A DNA stretch of 64,000 nucleotides from Pleodorina starrii (taxonomy: Eukaryota > Chlorophyta > Chlorophyceae > Chlamydomonadales > Volvocaceae), in NCBI GenBank assembly GCA_030267565.1, contig BRXU01000002.1:6267501-6331500 (forward strand), read 5' to 3'. The notes below the pieces were generated by a model that ran no database searches, was not told the origin of the DNA, and saw nothing but the letters and a program-made list of their open reading frames with translations. The translations under genes were made by a program, and so were the position numbers. Positions 52,528 through 61,747 of this stretch are shown one piece after another. Each line of letters starts with the position of its first letter. The stretch's first letter is position 1.

Positions 52528-53083
52528 TGAACACTGCACATGTCCACTGCACAAAAGACTTACCACCCTGTTCATACTTGCCAACAAACAATTGGCCTAT
52601 GTTCATGCAAACCTGGTGTACTTGCTGATAAAGACATACACTGCCCAGTGAGGGGCTCAGATAGAACTCACAACCACAAGGTTAAGAGTCTTGCCCTCTT
52701 CCACTGAATGAGCTGAACAGGCACATTTTCAAACCTCGTACACACAGAGACATGTATGGAGTGTGCACCAATGGATGTGTTGCACAGAAAGGGACCAGAC
52801 CAGATGTAGGGCTCAGCAGTGGCACAACCAGTAGGGTGCAAAAATGTTTCCCATTCAGATATACTGGATATCCAATCATGGATGCATCTTACAAATACAA
52901 ATAACCCACTACCCATGTCACTTACAAATTTCACGATCAGACATCCCTCTTCCAGCTATTCACATGTGTAGTATGGAATTCCCACTTATCATGCTCCCGA
53001 AATCCACCCAGCACCCAACATGTGAATGCCGAGTAAAGGAAATGTTTTAGCTGTTGCAGACATGTATACGTGGACACATATCC

Positions 53084-53156
53084 CGAGCCTACCAGGGATC
53101 GAACCTGGAATCTCCGGTTCCGTAGACCGGCGCTTTATCCATTAAGCCATAGGCCC
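53084..53156 (-). tRNA. trnR-ACG: tRNA-Arg(ACG), unit 32
   Basis: Subfamily B consensus. Confidence 0.92.
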
Positions 53157-53977
53157 TTATCCGGGTTCAGGCACTCGTTAAATACCAGGAACGTGTTGGA
53201 TTCATTGACGAGCTTGGCACGCAGGCCCACATACAGCTCAATCATTAAGCCACAGGGGCACAGGTAGAATTTATGTGCCATGATGTCAAGCAACAACAAA
53301 CAAAGTGCACAATCTGGTCTGTTGATGCACCTTTTTGTGGGAAAACAGGGACTGTCACTTTATACCATACATGGAGCCTTAGGGTGAATTCTCCCAAGGT
53401 CGTGGGTTTCTGAGCCTTCTCCTGCGGTGTCTCTCACTCGTTCCTGTTTGGTTGACTTAAGCTGGCAAGTATGGGTGAGTGTCTTGGCAGCTCTTGTCGC
53501 CTCAAGCACAGTGCATGGCTAGCTGGCCCATTGGCTCTACTTTTCAAGAGTTTGGAACCCACTGCAAGGCATACATACACAACAAAGGAATGTATTGAAC
53601 AGGTTTTTCTCAAAACATTGTGATGCTGGGTCATACATACATACTACACAGCTCACCATGGCCATGCCAGCCACCATTCCACATGAAAGCGTGATCCAAT
53701 GGTACATTTCTGTTTTTATGTGCAGGTCATCAGCATGGCAATGCATGGAGGATGCATACTGCAGCCATATGTGGGCCAATAATAGGTGGGATGGATATTT
53801 TGAACTGGGGTCTGCACATACAATCCCTAAACATATATAGTCATACTTAGTTATGCAGTTTTCGGAGCTGCACCCATACAGACAGGGGAAACAGGTTATT
53901 CTTGACCCTATAACTTATGCCATTCGGCTAAACGACCAAGGAAAACATGACCACATTCTCTATGTGTAAGAGATCTG

Positions 53978-54048
53978 TGCACCAGCCGAGAATCGAACTC
54001 GGGTCTGGTCCGTGGCAAGGACCTATGCTACCACTATACCACTGGTGC
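53978..54048 (-). tRNA. trnG-GCC: tRNA-Gly(GCC), unit 33
   Basis: Class P, G57. Confidence 0.92.
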
Positions 54049-54604
54049 TGAACACTGCACATGTCCACTGCACAAAAGACTTACCACCCTGTTCATACTT
54101 GCCAACAAACAATTGGCCTATGTTCATGCAAACCTGGTGTACTTGCTGATAAAGACATACACTGCCCAGTGAGGGGCTCAGATAGAACTCACAACCACAA
54201 GGTTAAGAGTCTTGCCCTCTTCCACTGAATGAGCTGAACAGGCACATTTTCAAACCTCGTACACACAGAGACATGTATGGAGTGTGCACCAATGGATGTG
54301 TTGCACAGAAAGGGACCAGACCAGATGTAGGGCTCAGCAGTGGCACAACCAGTAGGGTGCAAAAATGTTTCCCATTCAGATATACTGGATATCCAATCAT
54401 GGATGCATCTTACAAATACAAATAACCCACTACCCATGTCACTTACAAATTTCACGATCAGACATCCCTCTTCCAGCTATTCACATGTGTAGTATGGAAT
54501 TCCCACTTATCATGCTCCCGAAATCCACCCAGCACCCAACATGTGAATGCCGAATAAAGGAAATGTTTTAGCTGTTGCAGACATGTGTACGTGGACACAT
54601 ATTC

Positions 54605-54677
54605 CGAGCCTACCAGGGATCGAACCTGGAATCTCCGGTTCCGTAGACCGGCGCTTTATCCATTAAGCCATAGGCCC
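54605..54677 (-). tRNA. trnR-ACG: tRNA-Arg(ACG), unit 33
   Basis: Subfamily B consensus. Last tRNA before the transposon cluster. Confidence 0.92.
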
Positions 54678-54963
54678 TTATCCGGGTTCAGGCACTCGTT
54701 AAACACCAGGAACGTGTTGGATTCATTGACGAGCTTGGCACGCAGGCCCACATACAGCTCAATCATTAAGCCACAGGGGCACAGGTAGAATTTATGTGCC
54801 ATGATGTCAAGCAACAACAAACAAAGTGCACAATCTGGTCTGTTGATGCACCTTTTTGTGGGAAAACAGGGACTGTCACTTTATACCATACATGGAGCCT
54901 TAGGGTGAATTCTCCCAAGGTCGTGGGTTTCTGAGCCTTCTCCTGCGGTGTCTCTCACTCGTG

Positions 54964-55160
54964 CCTCCCCGTCAGCCTGTGCAGCGCCATGACTGTACTA
55001 ATCTAGTGCGCGTGGACGGCAACGCATACAACCGGCGCATCGCACCTCCCCGTCAATTTGTGATGCGGCATTACTGTACGAAACTAGTGCACGCGGATGG
55101 CAAGGGAAACAACCGGCGCATCGCGCCTCCCCGTCAATTTGTGCAGCGCCATTGCGACAT
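54964..55160. repeat. 81-bp minisatellite, about 2.4 copies, at the broken Harbinger left border
   Basis: Copies begin with CCTCCCCGTCA at 54,964, 55,045 and 55,126, so the period is exactly 81 bp. The satellite/element junction falls at the edge of the first copy, which suggests the deletion that removed the left end broke within or beside this repeat. The period is a multiple of three, so ORFs run through it on both strands. I do not regard them as genes. Confidence 0.85.
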
Positions 55161-55248
55161 TGTGTCAGTGGTGTAACACAACCGTACATTCACCGTCTCG
55201 ATATACAACGAAGGACACCACTACCTCGTCGCACTAACGCGGCATCAT

Positions 55249-56661
55249 TTACTGGGCACCCGCCATCATCACTGCACCTGCAACGACGCGAGCCTGCTGC
55301 ATTTGGCGCTGCTGCTGAATGCGGCGAAGCCCACACCTGGCTGCGAACATGACATTCTTATTAGCATGCAGAATACCAGCCAGCCGCTCGTGCTCGTCCT
55401 CTCCCGTAGCGCCACCTCCAGGCTGCACGGCGCTGTTGTCGTCGGGAACAGCGCGGAGACGGCCGTCGATGGTGTTGAGGATCTCTTGCTCCACGCAATC
55501 AGAGCGGTGCTTCAGCCAGTTGTGAAGAAGAAAAGCTGCCATGATAAGCTTGGTAGCCGTGCCAGTGCCGTGGGTCATCTCGCTATTCAAGATCCGGAAA
55601 CGGCCCTTCAAAACACCGAACGCACACTCAACACAGTTCCTGGCCCCGTGCAGCAACCGGTTGAAGGTTGCGGCTTCCTCAGACCGCGCGGCACGCGCGT
55701 CTGTGTACGGGGTCATGAGGAAGGGGTGCAGCGGGTAACCGGAATCGCCAATCAGGTACGGCTTCGTACGCAACACGACTTCATCACCATCGCCGGCAAA
55801 CCACTCCGTCTCCCCACGAAAAAACTGGCCGCTGCTGGCATCCTTGAACAGCACACTCTCTGATAGGACTCGTGCATCGTGTACTGAGCCTGGGTATGCG
55901 CACACTATGTCCCAAAAATAGCCATGCCTGTCACACACCGCCTGCACGTTGAGGGTGAACCGTCCCTTCCTGGTGCAGTAGAAGTCCTCGTAGTGGTCGA
56001 CACCCCGTGGCTTACTGATCGGGATGTGCGTGCAGTCGATGGACCCAACGCACCCGGGCATGCCATCCACCGCGAACTCCTCCATGATCTCGGTCTTCCG
56101 CTGGGCGTTGGGGTAGCCGCACTCATTGGCGAACACCTCCAGGACGCCCTCAGCAAAGCGACGAACGACCTTGGACGCCGTCCCGCGGGCAACAGCATAC
56201 TGGTTCTCCAGCACCCGGTAGCTGCCGCCGTGCGCCAGGTGGAATAGGGCAAGGGCGACTTGCTGTTCGACGGGGATAGCCTGCCGCATGCGAGTATCTT
56301 GGCGGGCTAACTTCGGGTGAAGCGCGTTGCACAGTTCCGCAAACGAAGCGCACTCCATTCGGAAGTTTGCATGAAAGGTGTCCTCGCTCCAGTGCTCCAG
56401 GACAAAATGGCGGTACAGATCCAGAGGGCGGGGCTGAACCCACCATGGCGATTGGTATACCCTGAAGCTGTGCGGATGCATGGATATGAGATTGGCGGCT
56501 CGAGTCATTGTCTCACTGCGCTCGCCACCATTGCTACTTCGCCGGGCCTGAGGTTGCCCGAAGTTGGCGCGTAGAGCGCCAACATGTGCATAAGGACCGG
56601 CAGGAGCGCGGCCGCAACTTGTACAATGACCTCTCTTCTCATTTTTGTATTCACCGAACAA
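55249..56661 (-). CDS. PIF/Harbinger (HARBI1-like, DDE_Tnp_4) transposase, full-length ORF
   Basis: 470 codons without interruption. Transposase nuclease that would cut and join element ends in the nucleus. A probable helix-turn-helix region lies at about residues 125-180. The DDE nuclease follows: D209 in GSIDCTHIPI, the conserved PGSVHDARVL at 257-266, D306 in LIGDSGYP, and E345 in VECAFGVLKGRFRIL. All three catalytic acids are present. The family is usually 350-450 residues, so the first Met may be too early; M52 or M61 are alternative starts giving about 419 or 410 residues. The C-terminal tail is Gln- and Ala-rich. GC-rich codon use contrasts with the satellite. The protein may still be active in trans although its own element lacks an end. 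Confidence 0.88.
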   Translation of the reverse strand: MFGEYKNEKRGHCTSCGRAPAGPYAHVGALRANFGQPQARRSSNGGERSETMTRAANLISMHPHSFRVYQSPWWVQPRPLDLYRHFVLEHWSEDTFHANFRMECASFAELCNALHPKLARQDTRMRQAIPVEQQVALALFHLAHGGSYRVLENQYAVARGTASKVVRRFAEGVLEVFANECGYPNAQRKTEIMEEFAVDGMPGCVGSIDCTHIPISKPRGVDHYEDFYCTRKGRFTLNVQAVCDRHGYFWDIVCAYPGSVHDARVLSESVLFKDASSGQFFRGETEWFAGDGDEVVLRTKPYLIGDSGYPLHPFLMTPYTDARAARSEEAATFNRLLHGARNCVECAFGVLKGRFRILNSEMTHGTGTATKLIMAAFLLHNWLKHRSDCVEQEILNTIDGRLRAVPDDNSAVQPGGGATGEDEHERLAGILHANKNVMFAARCGLRRIQQQRQMQQARVVAGAVMMAGAQ

Positions 56662-56700
56662 AAGGGATTAAAAATTGGGCTTGGTTTGGCGCTATAAAAG

Positions 56701-56750
56701 GCTAACAAAAGTGGTTTCGGGGCTCTGTGTGGAAACGGCCTTTTGTTAGC
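56701..56750. repeat. Subterminal 11-bp inverted repeat of the Harbinger element
   Basis: GCTAACAAAAG and its exact reverse complement are separated by 28 bp, 40-90 bp upstream of the transposase ORF on the minus strand. Subterminal inverted repeats are often transposase-binding sites. A TATAAAAG motif overlaps its left edge. Confidence 0.6.
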
Positions 56751-56813
56751 TTTGTTAGGCGCTTGTTATTTTTTTCGGGTCAAACAAACAAGCGACTCAG
56801 TGGAATCACCCTG

Positions 56814-57198
56814 TTAAGCTGGCAAGTATGGGTGAGTGTCTTGGCAGCTCTTGTCGCATCCAGCACAGTGCATGGCTAGCTGGCCCATTGGCTCTACTTT
56901 TCAAGAGTTTGGAACCCACTGCAAGGCATACATACACAACAAAGGAATGTATTGAACAGGTTTTTCTCAAAACATTGTGATGCTGGGTCATACATACATA
57001 CTACACAGCTCACCATGGCCATGCCAGCCACCATTCCACATGAAAGCGTGATCCAATGGTACATTTCAGATAGTGTTTTTATGTGCAGGTCATCAGCATG
57101 GCAATGCATGGAGGACGCAAACTGCAGCCATATGTGGGCCAATAATAGGTGGGATGGATATTTTGAACTGGGGTCTGCACATACAATCCCTAAACATA
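56814..57198. repeat. Satellite unit 34, piece between Harbinger and LINE insertions
   Basis: Matches unit offsets 33-417. It begins with TTA, the expected Harbinger target triplet, and ends with the left copy of the LINE target-site duplication. No gene lies here. Confidence 0.95.
57187..57198. repeat. LINE target-site duplication, left copy
   Basis: TCCCTAAACATA, identical to 61,737-61,748 and to unit offsets 406-417 of the uninterrupted satellite. Confidence 0.95.
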
Positions 57199-57213
57199 AT
57201 AATAATAATAATG
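57199..57213. repeat. (AAT)n tail of the LINE
   Basis: Five AAT-type triplets directly adjoining the left target-site duplication. On the LINE strand this is an (ATT)n 3' tail in place of poly-A. Confidence 0.9.
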
Positions 57214-60200
57214 ATACGCCCGGCCGGTAGCCGAGGCGTGGGTTATGGGAGCAGAGGGGGTGGGGTGACGGGTTTCCCCGGTCCCAGCCCCCCCCACCAC
57301 CGCAAGGAACTTAAGACTTGTCCCACGTTGGTTACGTGCCGGCCGGTGTCGGTTCCGCATGGGGATTACGTTCCATTTGTCTGCGGGTTATAACGATAGT
57401 GTTGAGTGTCCTAACTGCATGGTCGTGGAGGTCGTTGCAGCATGCTCGGGCTTCCTTGCTGCCCGTGCCTAGGGTGTGGAGTAGAGGGCGTAGGTCCTTC
57501 CTGATAGTACCCGCAAAGCCGAGGCTGATGGCTTCCTGTGTTGTGTAGCGGACCTTCCATCCGGCTTCCGTGAGGAGTTTGGCCAGTTCTGCGTGTTGTA
57601 CGGCCTTGTCGTGCTGTTTCTGTGTGTGGTTGGTGTCGGCGGTGTAGCCGACCTCAACAATGTGTACGGTGTGCTGGCTAGGGTCCTGAGGTCCCTTGTA
57701 CCCTTGCACTTGCGTTTCATGGAGGGGGATGTCGGGTATAAGGAGTATATCGGGCCTGAGTTTGAGGCGTTTCTCATCCTCAATACTCGGGAGCAGCCAT
57801 TTGGGCAGGCGTGTGCCGGCCACGTAGTCTGGTCGGGTGTCCGCGGGGCCCGCGTCCATTACAATGTAACAGCCTCCATTGGACCCACGGGCTAGCGTAC
57901 TGGTAATGTTTTGGACCGCCTTGTTGTGCCGCTGTATGTATAGGGCTCGCATGCGGGGGTGAAGGCAGCCTCCGAGGATGTGCGCACCTGAGTCGAGTTG
58001 GTTGCATAGGGGGCAATGTCCCGACGACGCAGGGCGGCCAGGTGCCACTGGTTTTTTAAATCCCCTCGCAAGCTTGGCGCTCCATAGCTGGCCGTATAGG
58101 TAGTCGAAGCACCGTTTAACGTGCTTGTGTCGGCCCGCCTTGCGCTGTAGAGTCCGAGTGCTGGTGCTTATATCGAGGTCGGGCAGAGTGTTGGCGACGT
58201 ATTTCATGTAATCTGTTTCGTTCGTGTATCCCGAGTGCGTTTCCGGGCTGACCAAGGACTCGATACCGCGGTTAAGGTCGTTTGCATAGTGCCCAGCGTT
58301 CTTCTCAGGCCCAGCCATTTTCCGCAGCCACCAGTGTTGACTTCGAGGATTATTGTCTGAGGTCTCGGTTGCGCTCAGCGCGTCGGGGTCTAGCTTGGAG
58401 AGTCCTCGCGCGGCTCGTACGGCTGCTTTGTCCGCTTTCTCGTTGTAAGTTACCCCAGTGTGGGCTTTCACTTTAAGCAAAGATGTCTTCAGGTTACAAG
58501 CCGCTCGTCGTTTAAGGATTAATACGATTTCCTCAAGCAGCGCCTTGTGCTTACTAAGCTGAAGCTTATGTGGGTTGTTTATCATCTTTTTAATGAGATG
58601 TAGCGACGCGGCAGAGTCCGTCCATATAGTTAGGTGAGCTTCGTCGTGCAGCGTGCCTCTGCGCATCTGGAGTCCTTGATGGATGGCACTCAGTTCGCAC
58701 CGTGTAATAGTTTGGCAGCCCTGGTGGCCTGCGTTCACATTGATGTGGAGCGTTGTGTTGGTAAGTGCGTCGACGGCCGCGGCCCCCAGGAGATGTCTTT
58801 CCTCGTCGCCATCTTTGATTTTTTGCACTGACCCGTCTGTGTATATGGCGTCTTGGGCGTTGTATCGCAGAGCATATTTGGCAGTAAATGCCAGGAACGC
58901 GGCGCTTCCCTCTTCCGTGGAGAGGTTGTCGCACGTGCGGGAGGGAGCTGCCGCGGCGGGTGGCTTCTCGGTCATACTACGCAGCCGCTTGCGCACCCAT
59001 TGGGGTGGCTTCCAAGAGAGGGCGGGGCCAGTGGCGACGTGGCGGGCTGCCGTCATAGCAAGCGCTCTGCGGAGGCTGGTACCGTACGCGCGGCCGGATT
59101 CATTGCTAACCAGGAGTAGGGTGAGTCCGTTTGGGTAGGGTTTTGGAGCGTCTACGCTCACTTCGCTGTAAAGGTCCCCCGTTCCTGAAAATGCGTCTAT
59201 TGTACCGATCATGGTGACCAGCGGGTGGGTGAGGTAGCGGGTGTAGGGCGCCGTTTGTGACGTGGGCAGCAGGAGTAGGGTAGCGGTGGGGTTATCTGTG
59301 CTCCGTGTCGCGTCGGCCCAGCCTAGCGCCCATCGCAGTGCATGATGCCCCTCGTCCGGCTTAGGTTCAGGGTGCGCGACGGATACGCCCGTGCACGGTT
59401 GCGAATACGCGTCGTGGTTGGCTCCGAAGAGCTGATCTTCTGGGTACCGCGAGTAGTAGATGGCGGTGCTGTCTGCTACGTTGAGGGGGGATGCAAAGCG
59501 CTCTGTTGCGGCGCCCAGCGCGGTCATGAGGCGTTTCATCAGCCGTTCAGATATCCTCCACTCATGGGCCTCTCGAATGGGGTGTGCTTTGGTGCCCCCT
59601 CCGTCCCGATACCGCAGGAGGAGGCGTGCGACATCCTCCGCGAAGCCACCCGCGGCCGCGATCTGTGCGTGCTCTTCCGGGCGTTTCTGTTGGGCGTCGC
59701 TGTACCGGAGCCACAGGCTGCGGAGGCGGCTTGCCGACACCTGGCCGACGCAGCGCCCTTGGGGATCGTACACGAATGCCATCCCAATGGCTTGCAGTCC
59801 ATCGGGTATGTCCCCGCTGCCGTCCCATGGTACATGCCTGTGTGTGCCGTTACGATTGCCAATTTGGACCGTATACCGCCCCGGCGGGTGGATGTCCCGG
59901 TCCGGGTTACCCGGGTGTACGTTGATTTCGACAAACTGCCGTAGGAGACGTTGGCCTCGGGTCACGTTGAGGCATTCAGTCTCCCATCTACCTTGCTGTT
60001 GCCATTCCGTCAGGTGGTGGTCGCGTGCATTTTCCATCCGACCGGGGTCCTGTTCGGCCTCAACGGCGCGCCGATGCCGGAATGCATTCAGCAGCTCTGT
60101 CCAGTTGTCTTGCGAGGCCAGTCGCGACTCCTCATCTTCGGTGGGGGCCCATTCTACCTCGACTATCATTTCGGGGTGAGTGGGGGCGGTGGGGGTTTCG

Positions 60201-61736
60201 TACCGGTGCACTGCCTTCGGGTGGTAGCCATTCTCGGTGTACAGTGCTATTGCCCCTTTAGTGATGACAGTACGTTCCCATTCAACCTGGTAGTACGTTC
60301 GGTGTGTGTGTTGGGTAGCCGAGTCGGTTGTGCGTTGTCGCTTGGGGTTCGGAGCGCTGACGGCGACCCGTTTCCGGATTTCCGCCTTGATACATGCTAC
60401 CCTCTCTTGGTCCCCGAAGAGAAGCTGTGTGATGCTAAGGCCATGCTGGGTTGGTGTCCCCGCAGGCCACGCCGTCTCCCCATGGAGCATGTGGAGTAGC
60501 CGTTCGGCGGAGCCTACTTGGGACGTGAGGCCCCGGTGGAGCGGGTGGCGCAGGATTCGTTCGCAGTGCTGAAGGGTAAGTGGGGTTTGCCGGGGGTCCC
60601 ACCCAATGGCCTCGGCATCTGTGATACCGTCGACTGGTTTCAGGTTCTGCCGAAGGAGGTATGCTTTGAGCAGCTCACTATCGGTCTTTCGCTGCGGCTG
60701 GTGGCGCCTGGCGGCTGGCCGGGCGGCCGGGCGTCGTGCCTCGAGGGTTGTTGCGGTGCCGGACGACGCTGCCGCGGTTTGGGTTGCCGTCGCCACACGA
60801 GGGGTTGTTGGGCCTGGGCGAGGGGGTGGGTTTTCAGCTGGGGCGGCCGGAACGGTGTCGGCCGGGTCGCGGGGTTTGGCCAGTACGTACTTACTTAGGG
60901 TTCCGTGGGGGATGGGGGTGGGTCTTGTCGCTTCCATCGCAAGATCGGTTAGATGTGGGCCGTCCGGGAGGAGTCGTAGTTCGGGGGGTAAGGGTGCTAC
61001 ACCTCTGTGGCGCGGCGCCCGGGCGCGAACACTGGGGTCAGCATTCAGGGCGAGGCTGAGCTGGTTTAGGGCTATCTGATGGCGTGGGCCCACCTTCCTG
61101 CCACCGATGCGTTGCAGCTGGTCGGTGGTGATGAGATGCGCTCCCGTGTTTTTGTCTTTCAGGGCCCTGAGGTCCAGGCCAAGTTCCAGCAGGGGCTGTA
61201 TGCATCGGAAGAGGAGCGCGAGATCCTTGGGCTCGGCCGTCGGGTTGTGCGCCCCGATCAGGTGAATGAGGCTGCCTGCTGCCGGCTCATAGGTGCTGCC
61301 TTTGTCCGTGAGTTCGATACCGGCTTCATTCACGAGAGCAAGTTGTTTGAGTGTGGTGTAGTGCCGGCATTCGCGTTTGAATGTGTGCGCTGGTGTTGTG
61401 CCCATGTAACGGCTCTGCAGGTGCAGGAGGGCTCGAGTTACTGCCCCAAGGCGTCCCTTGTTGTTGAGGGACAGGACAAGCGTCTTCGCCGCTCTGACCG
61501 CATAGAGGGTACGTAGGGTGCCCACCCCCAGACCTAGTCGCGATATAGGACCGAGGATGGCGCGGGTTGGGAAGCCCATTTTGAGTCCGTAGCTGCGTTT
61601 GGCTATGCCCGCGATTTGGGCGTCGAGGCTGGCGATGTCGTGCGGGGTGTATGCCATAGTAGGCAGGCTGTACGCCACAAAGGGGTGAATGAGGGTTTTG
61701 ATCATGTTTATGCGTTGATCTGGGGTCGCGAGAGAG
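57199..61736 (-). mobile_element. 5'-truncated LINE (non-LTR retrotransposon), Dualen/RandI-like
   Basis: 4,538 bp in minus orientation, flanked by perfect 12-bp direct repeats of satellite sequence (57,187-57,198 and 61,737-61,748). The 3' end is an (ATT)n tail, seen as (AAT)n at 57,199-57,213, followed inward by about 118 bp of 3' UTR. The 5' end stops inside the coding region after the reverse-transcriptase core, the usual product of incomplete target-primed reverse transcription. It has RNase H plus a CCHC and restriction-like endonuclease C-terminus, a combination known mainly from Dualen/RandI elements. The clean duplication and intact ORF indicate a recent insertion. It cannot move itself without an RT. 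Confidence 0.92.
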
Positions 61737-61747
61737 TCCCTAAACAT
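57332..61747 (-). CDS. LINE polyprotein, C-terminal part (RT tail, unknown module, RNase H, CCHC, RLE), 5'-truncated
   Basis: 1,471 codons open to a stop at 57,332. The first codons (61,736-61,747) come from the satellite target, so the apparent Met start is fortuitous. Residues about 5-130 are the post-catalytic part of an RT (IHPFVAYSLPTMAY and following). The catalytic RT core is absent. Residues about 290-350 are Pro/Ala/Thr-rich. Residues about 766-900 form a conserved-looking module I cannot name. RNase H: D971 (YTDGS), E1018 (CELSAI), D1044 (TDSAA), H1096 and D1106 (KAHTGVTYNEKAD), all expected catalytic positions. Zinc knuckle CX2CX7HX4C at C1245, C1248, H1256 and C1261. Restriction-like endonuclease: RPD at 1331-1333 and E1365 in HIVEVGYTAD, with K1376 and K1381 as possible further active-site residues. 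No frameshift or stop. Confidence 0.9.
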   Translation of the reverse strand: MFRDSLATPDQRINMIKTLIHPFVAYSLPTMAYTPHDIASLDAQIAGIAKRSYGLKMGFPTRAILGPISRLGLGVGTLRTLYAVRAAKTLVLSLNNKGRLGAVTRALLHLQSRYMGTTPAHTFKRECRHYTTLKQLALVNEAGIELTDKGSTYEPAAGSLIHLIGAHNPTAEPKDLALLFRCIQPLLELGLDLRALKDKNTGAHLITTDQLQRIGGRKVGPRHQIALNQLSLALNADPSVRARAPRHRGVAPLPPELRLLPDGPHLTDLAMEATRPTPIPHGTLSKYVLAKPRDPADTVPAAPAENPPPRPGPTTPRVATATQTAAASSGTATTLEARRPAARPAARRHQPQRKTDSELLKAYLLRQNLKPVDGITDAEAIGWDPRQTPLTLQHCERILRHPLHRGLTSQVGSAERLLHMLHGETAWPAGTPTQHGLSITQLLFGDQERVACIKAEIRKRVAVSAPNPKRQRTTDSATQHTHRTYYQVEWERTVITKGAIALYTENGYHPKAVHRYETPTAPTHPEMIVEVEWAPTEDEESRLASQDNWTELLNAFRHRRAVEAEQDPGRMENARDHHLTEWQQQGRWETECLNVTRGQRLLRQFVEINVHPGNPDRDIHPPGRYTVQIGNRNGTHRHVPWDGSGDIPDGLQAIGMAFVYDPQGRCVGQVSASRLRSLWLRYSDAQQKRPEEHAQIAAAGGFAEDVARLLLRYRDGGGTKAHPIREAHEWRISERLMKRLMTALGAATERFASPLNVADSTAIYYSRYPEDQLFGANHDAYSQPCTGVSVAHPEPKPDEGHHALRWALGWADATRSTDNPTATLLLLPTSQTAPYTRYLTHPLVTMIGTIDAFSGTGDLYSEVSVDAPKPYPNGLTLLLVSNESGRAYGTSLRRALAMTAARHVATGPALSWKPPQWVRKRLRSMTEKPPAAAAPSRTCDNLSTEEGSAAFLAFTAKYALRYNAQDAIYTDGSVQKIKDGDEERHLLGAAAVDALTNTTLHINVNAGHQGCQTITRCELSAIHQGLQMRRGTLHDEAHLTIWTDSAASLHLIKKMINNPHKLQLSKHKALLEEIVLILKRRAACNLKTSLLKVKAHTGVTYNEKADKAAVRAARGLSKLDPDALSATETSDNNPRSQHWWLRKMAGPEKNAGHYANDLNRGIESLVSPETHSGYTNETDYMKYVANTLPDLDISTSTRTLQRKAGRHKHVKRCFDYLYGQLWSAKLARGFKKPVAPGRPASSGHCPLCNQLDSGAHILGGCLHPRMRALYIQRHNKAVQNITSTLARGSNGGCYIVMDAGPADTRPDYVAGTRLPKWLLPSIEDEKRLKLRPDILLIPDIPLHETQVQGYKGPQDPSQHTVHIVEVGYTADTNHTQKQHDKAVQHAELAKLLTEAGWKVRYTTQEAISLGFAGTIRKDLRPLLHTLGTGSKEARACCNDLHDHAVRTLNTIVITRRQMERNPHAEPTPAGT

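Larger units (their letters stand above)
1..54962. repeat. Tandem array of ~1,527-bp tRNA-bearing satellite units (units 1-33 and start of 34)
   Basis: Units start at 1, 1528, 3055, 4582, 6109, 7636, 9163, 10690, 12217, 13749, 15276, 16803, 18330, 19857, 21384, 22911, 24438, 25965, 27493, 29020, 30547, 32074, 33601, 35128, 37567, 39094, 41533, 43972, 46411, 48850, 50377, 51904, 53425 and 54946. By eye the copies differ by only a few per cent. Length variants: unit 9 has a 5-bp duplication near 12,308; unit 18 has one extra base in tRNA-Gly; units 32 and 33 share a 6-bp deletion near 52,190 and 53,711; units 24 and 26-29 carry a 912-bp insert. Within a unit, offsets 560-630 (tRNA-Gly), 746-825 (tRNA-Lys relic) and 1187-1259 (tRNA-Arg) are the only recognisable genes, all on the minus strand. 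I see no protein gene in offsets 1-559, 826-1186 or 1260-1527. Short ORFs there recur only because the DNA does. CpG is sparse and TG/CA frequent outside the tRNAs, as expected for methylated DNA. Confidence 0.97.
54963..56813 (-). mobile_element. PIF/Harbinger-family DNA transposon, left end missing
   Basis: The satellite breaks at 54,962 and resumes at 56,814 with TTA, the typical Harbinger target. The right terminus, read inward on the minus strand, starts CAGGGTGATTCCACTGAG. No matching inverted repeat is present at the left border, and 15 bp of satellite (unit offsets 18-32) are absent there, so the left terminus and adjoining flank were deleted. An 11-bp inverted repeat (GCTAACAAAAG, 56,701-56,711, against 56,740-56,750) forms a subterminal hairpin upstream of the transposase. 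The Myb/SANT-like second gene common in this family is not present. Without its left end the copy should not be mobile. Confidence 0.85.

Noticed and set aside
1..54960. Families of 60-97-residue ORFs on both strands recurring every 1,527 bp
   Set aside because: They recur because the DNA repeats. They overlap each other in several frames, run antisense through the tRNAs, and show no domain or codon pattern.
1..54962. CRISPR-like regular repetition
   Set aside because: The repeat unit is 1.5 kb with no short repeat/spacer alternation, and the sequence is eukaryotic.
54961..55189. 71- and 63-residue ORFs over the 81-bp repeats
   Set aside because: Open only because the period is divisible by three; no domain.
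55303..55863. Plus-strand 186-residue ORF in the Harbinger element
   Set aside because: Antisense shadow of the transposase.
57593..61516. Plus-strand ORFs of 60-239 residues across the LINE
   Set aside because: They lie antisense to the long LINE ORF in GC-rich DNA and show no recognisable domain.
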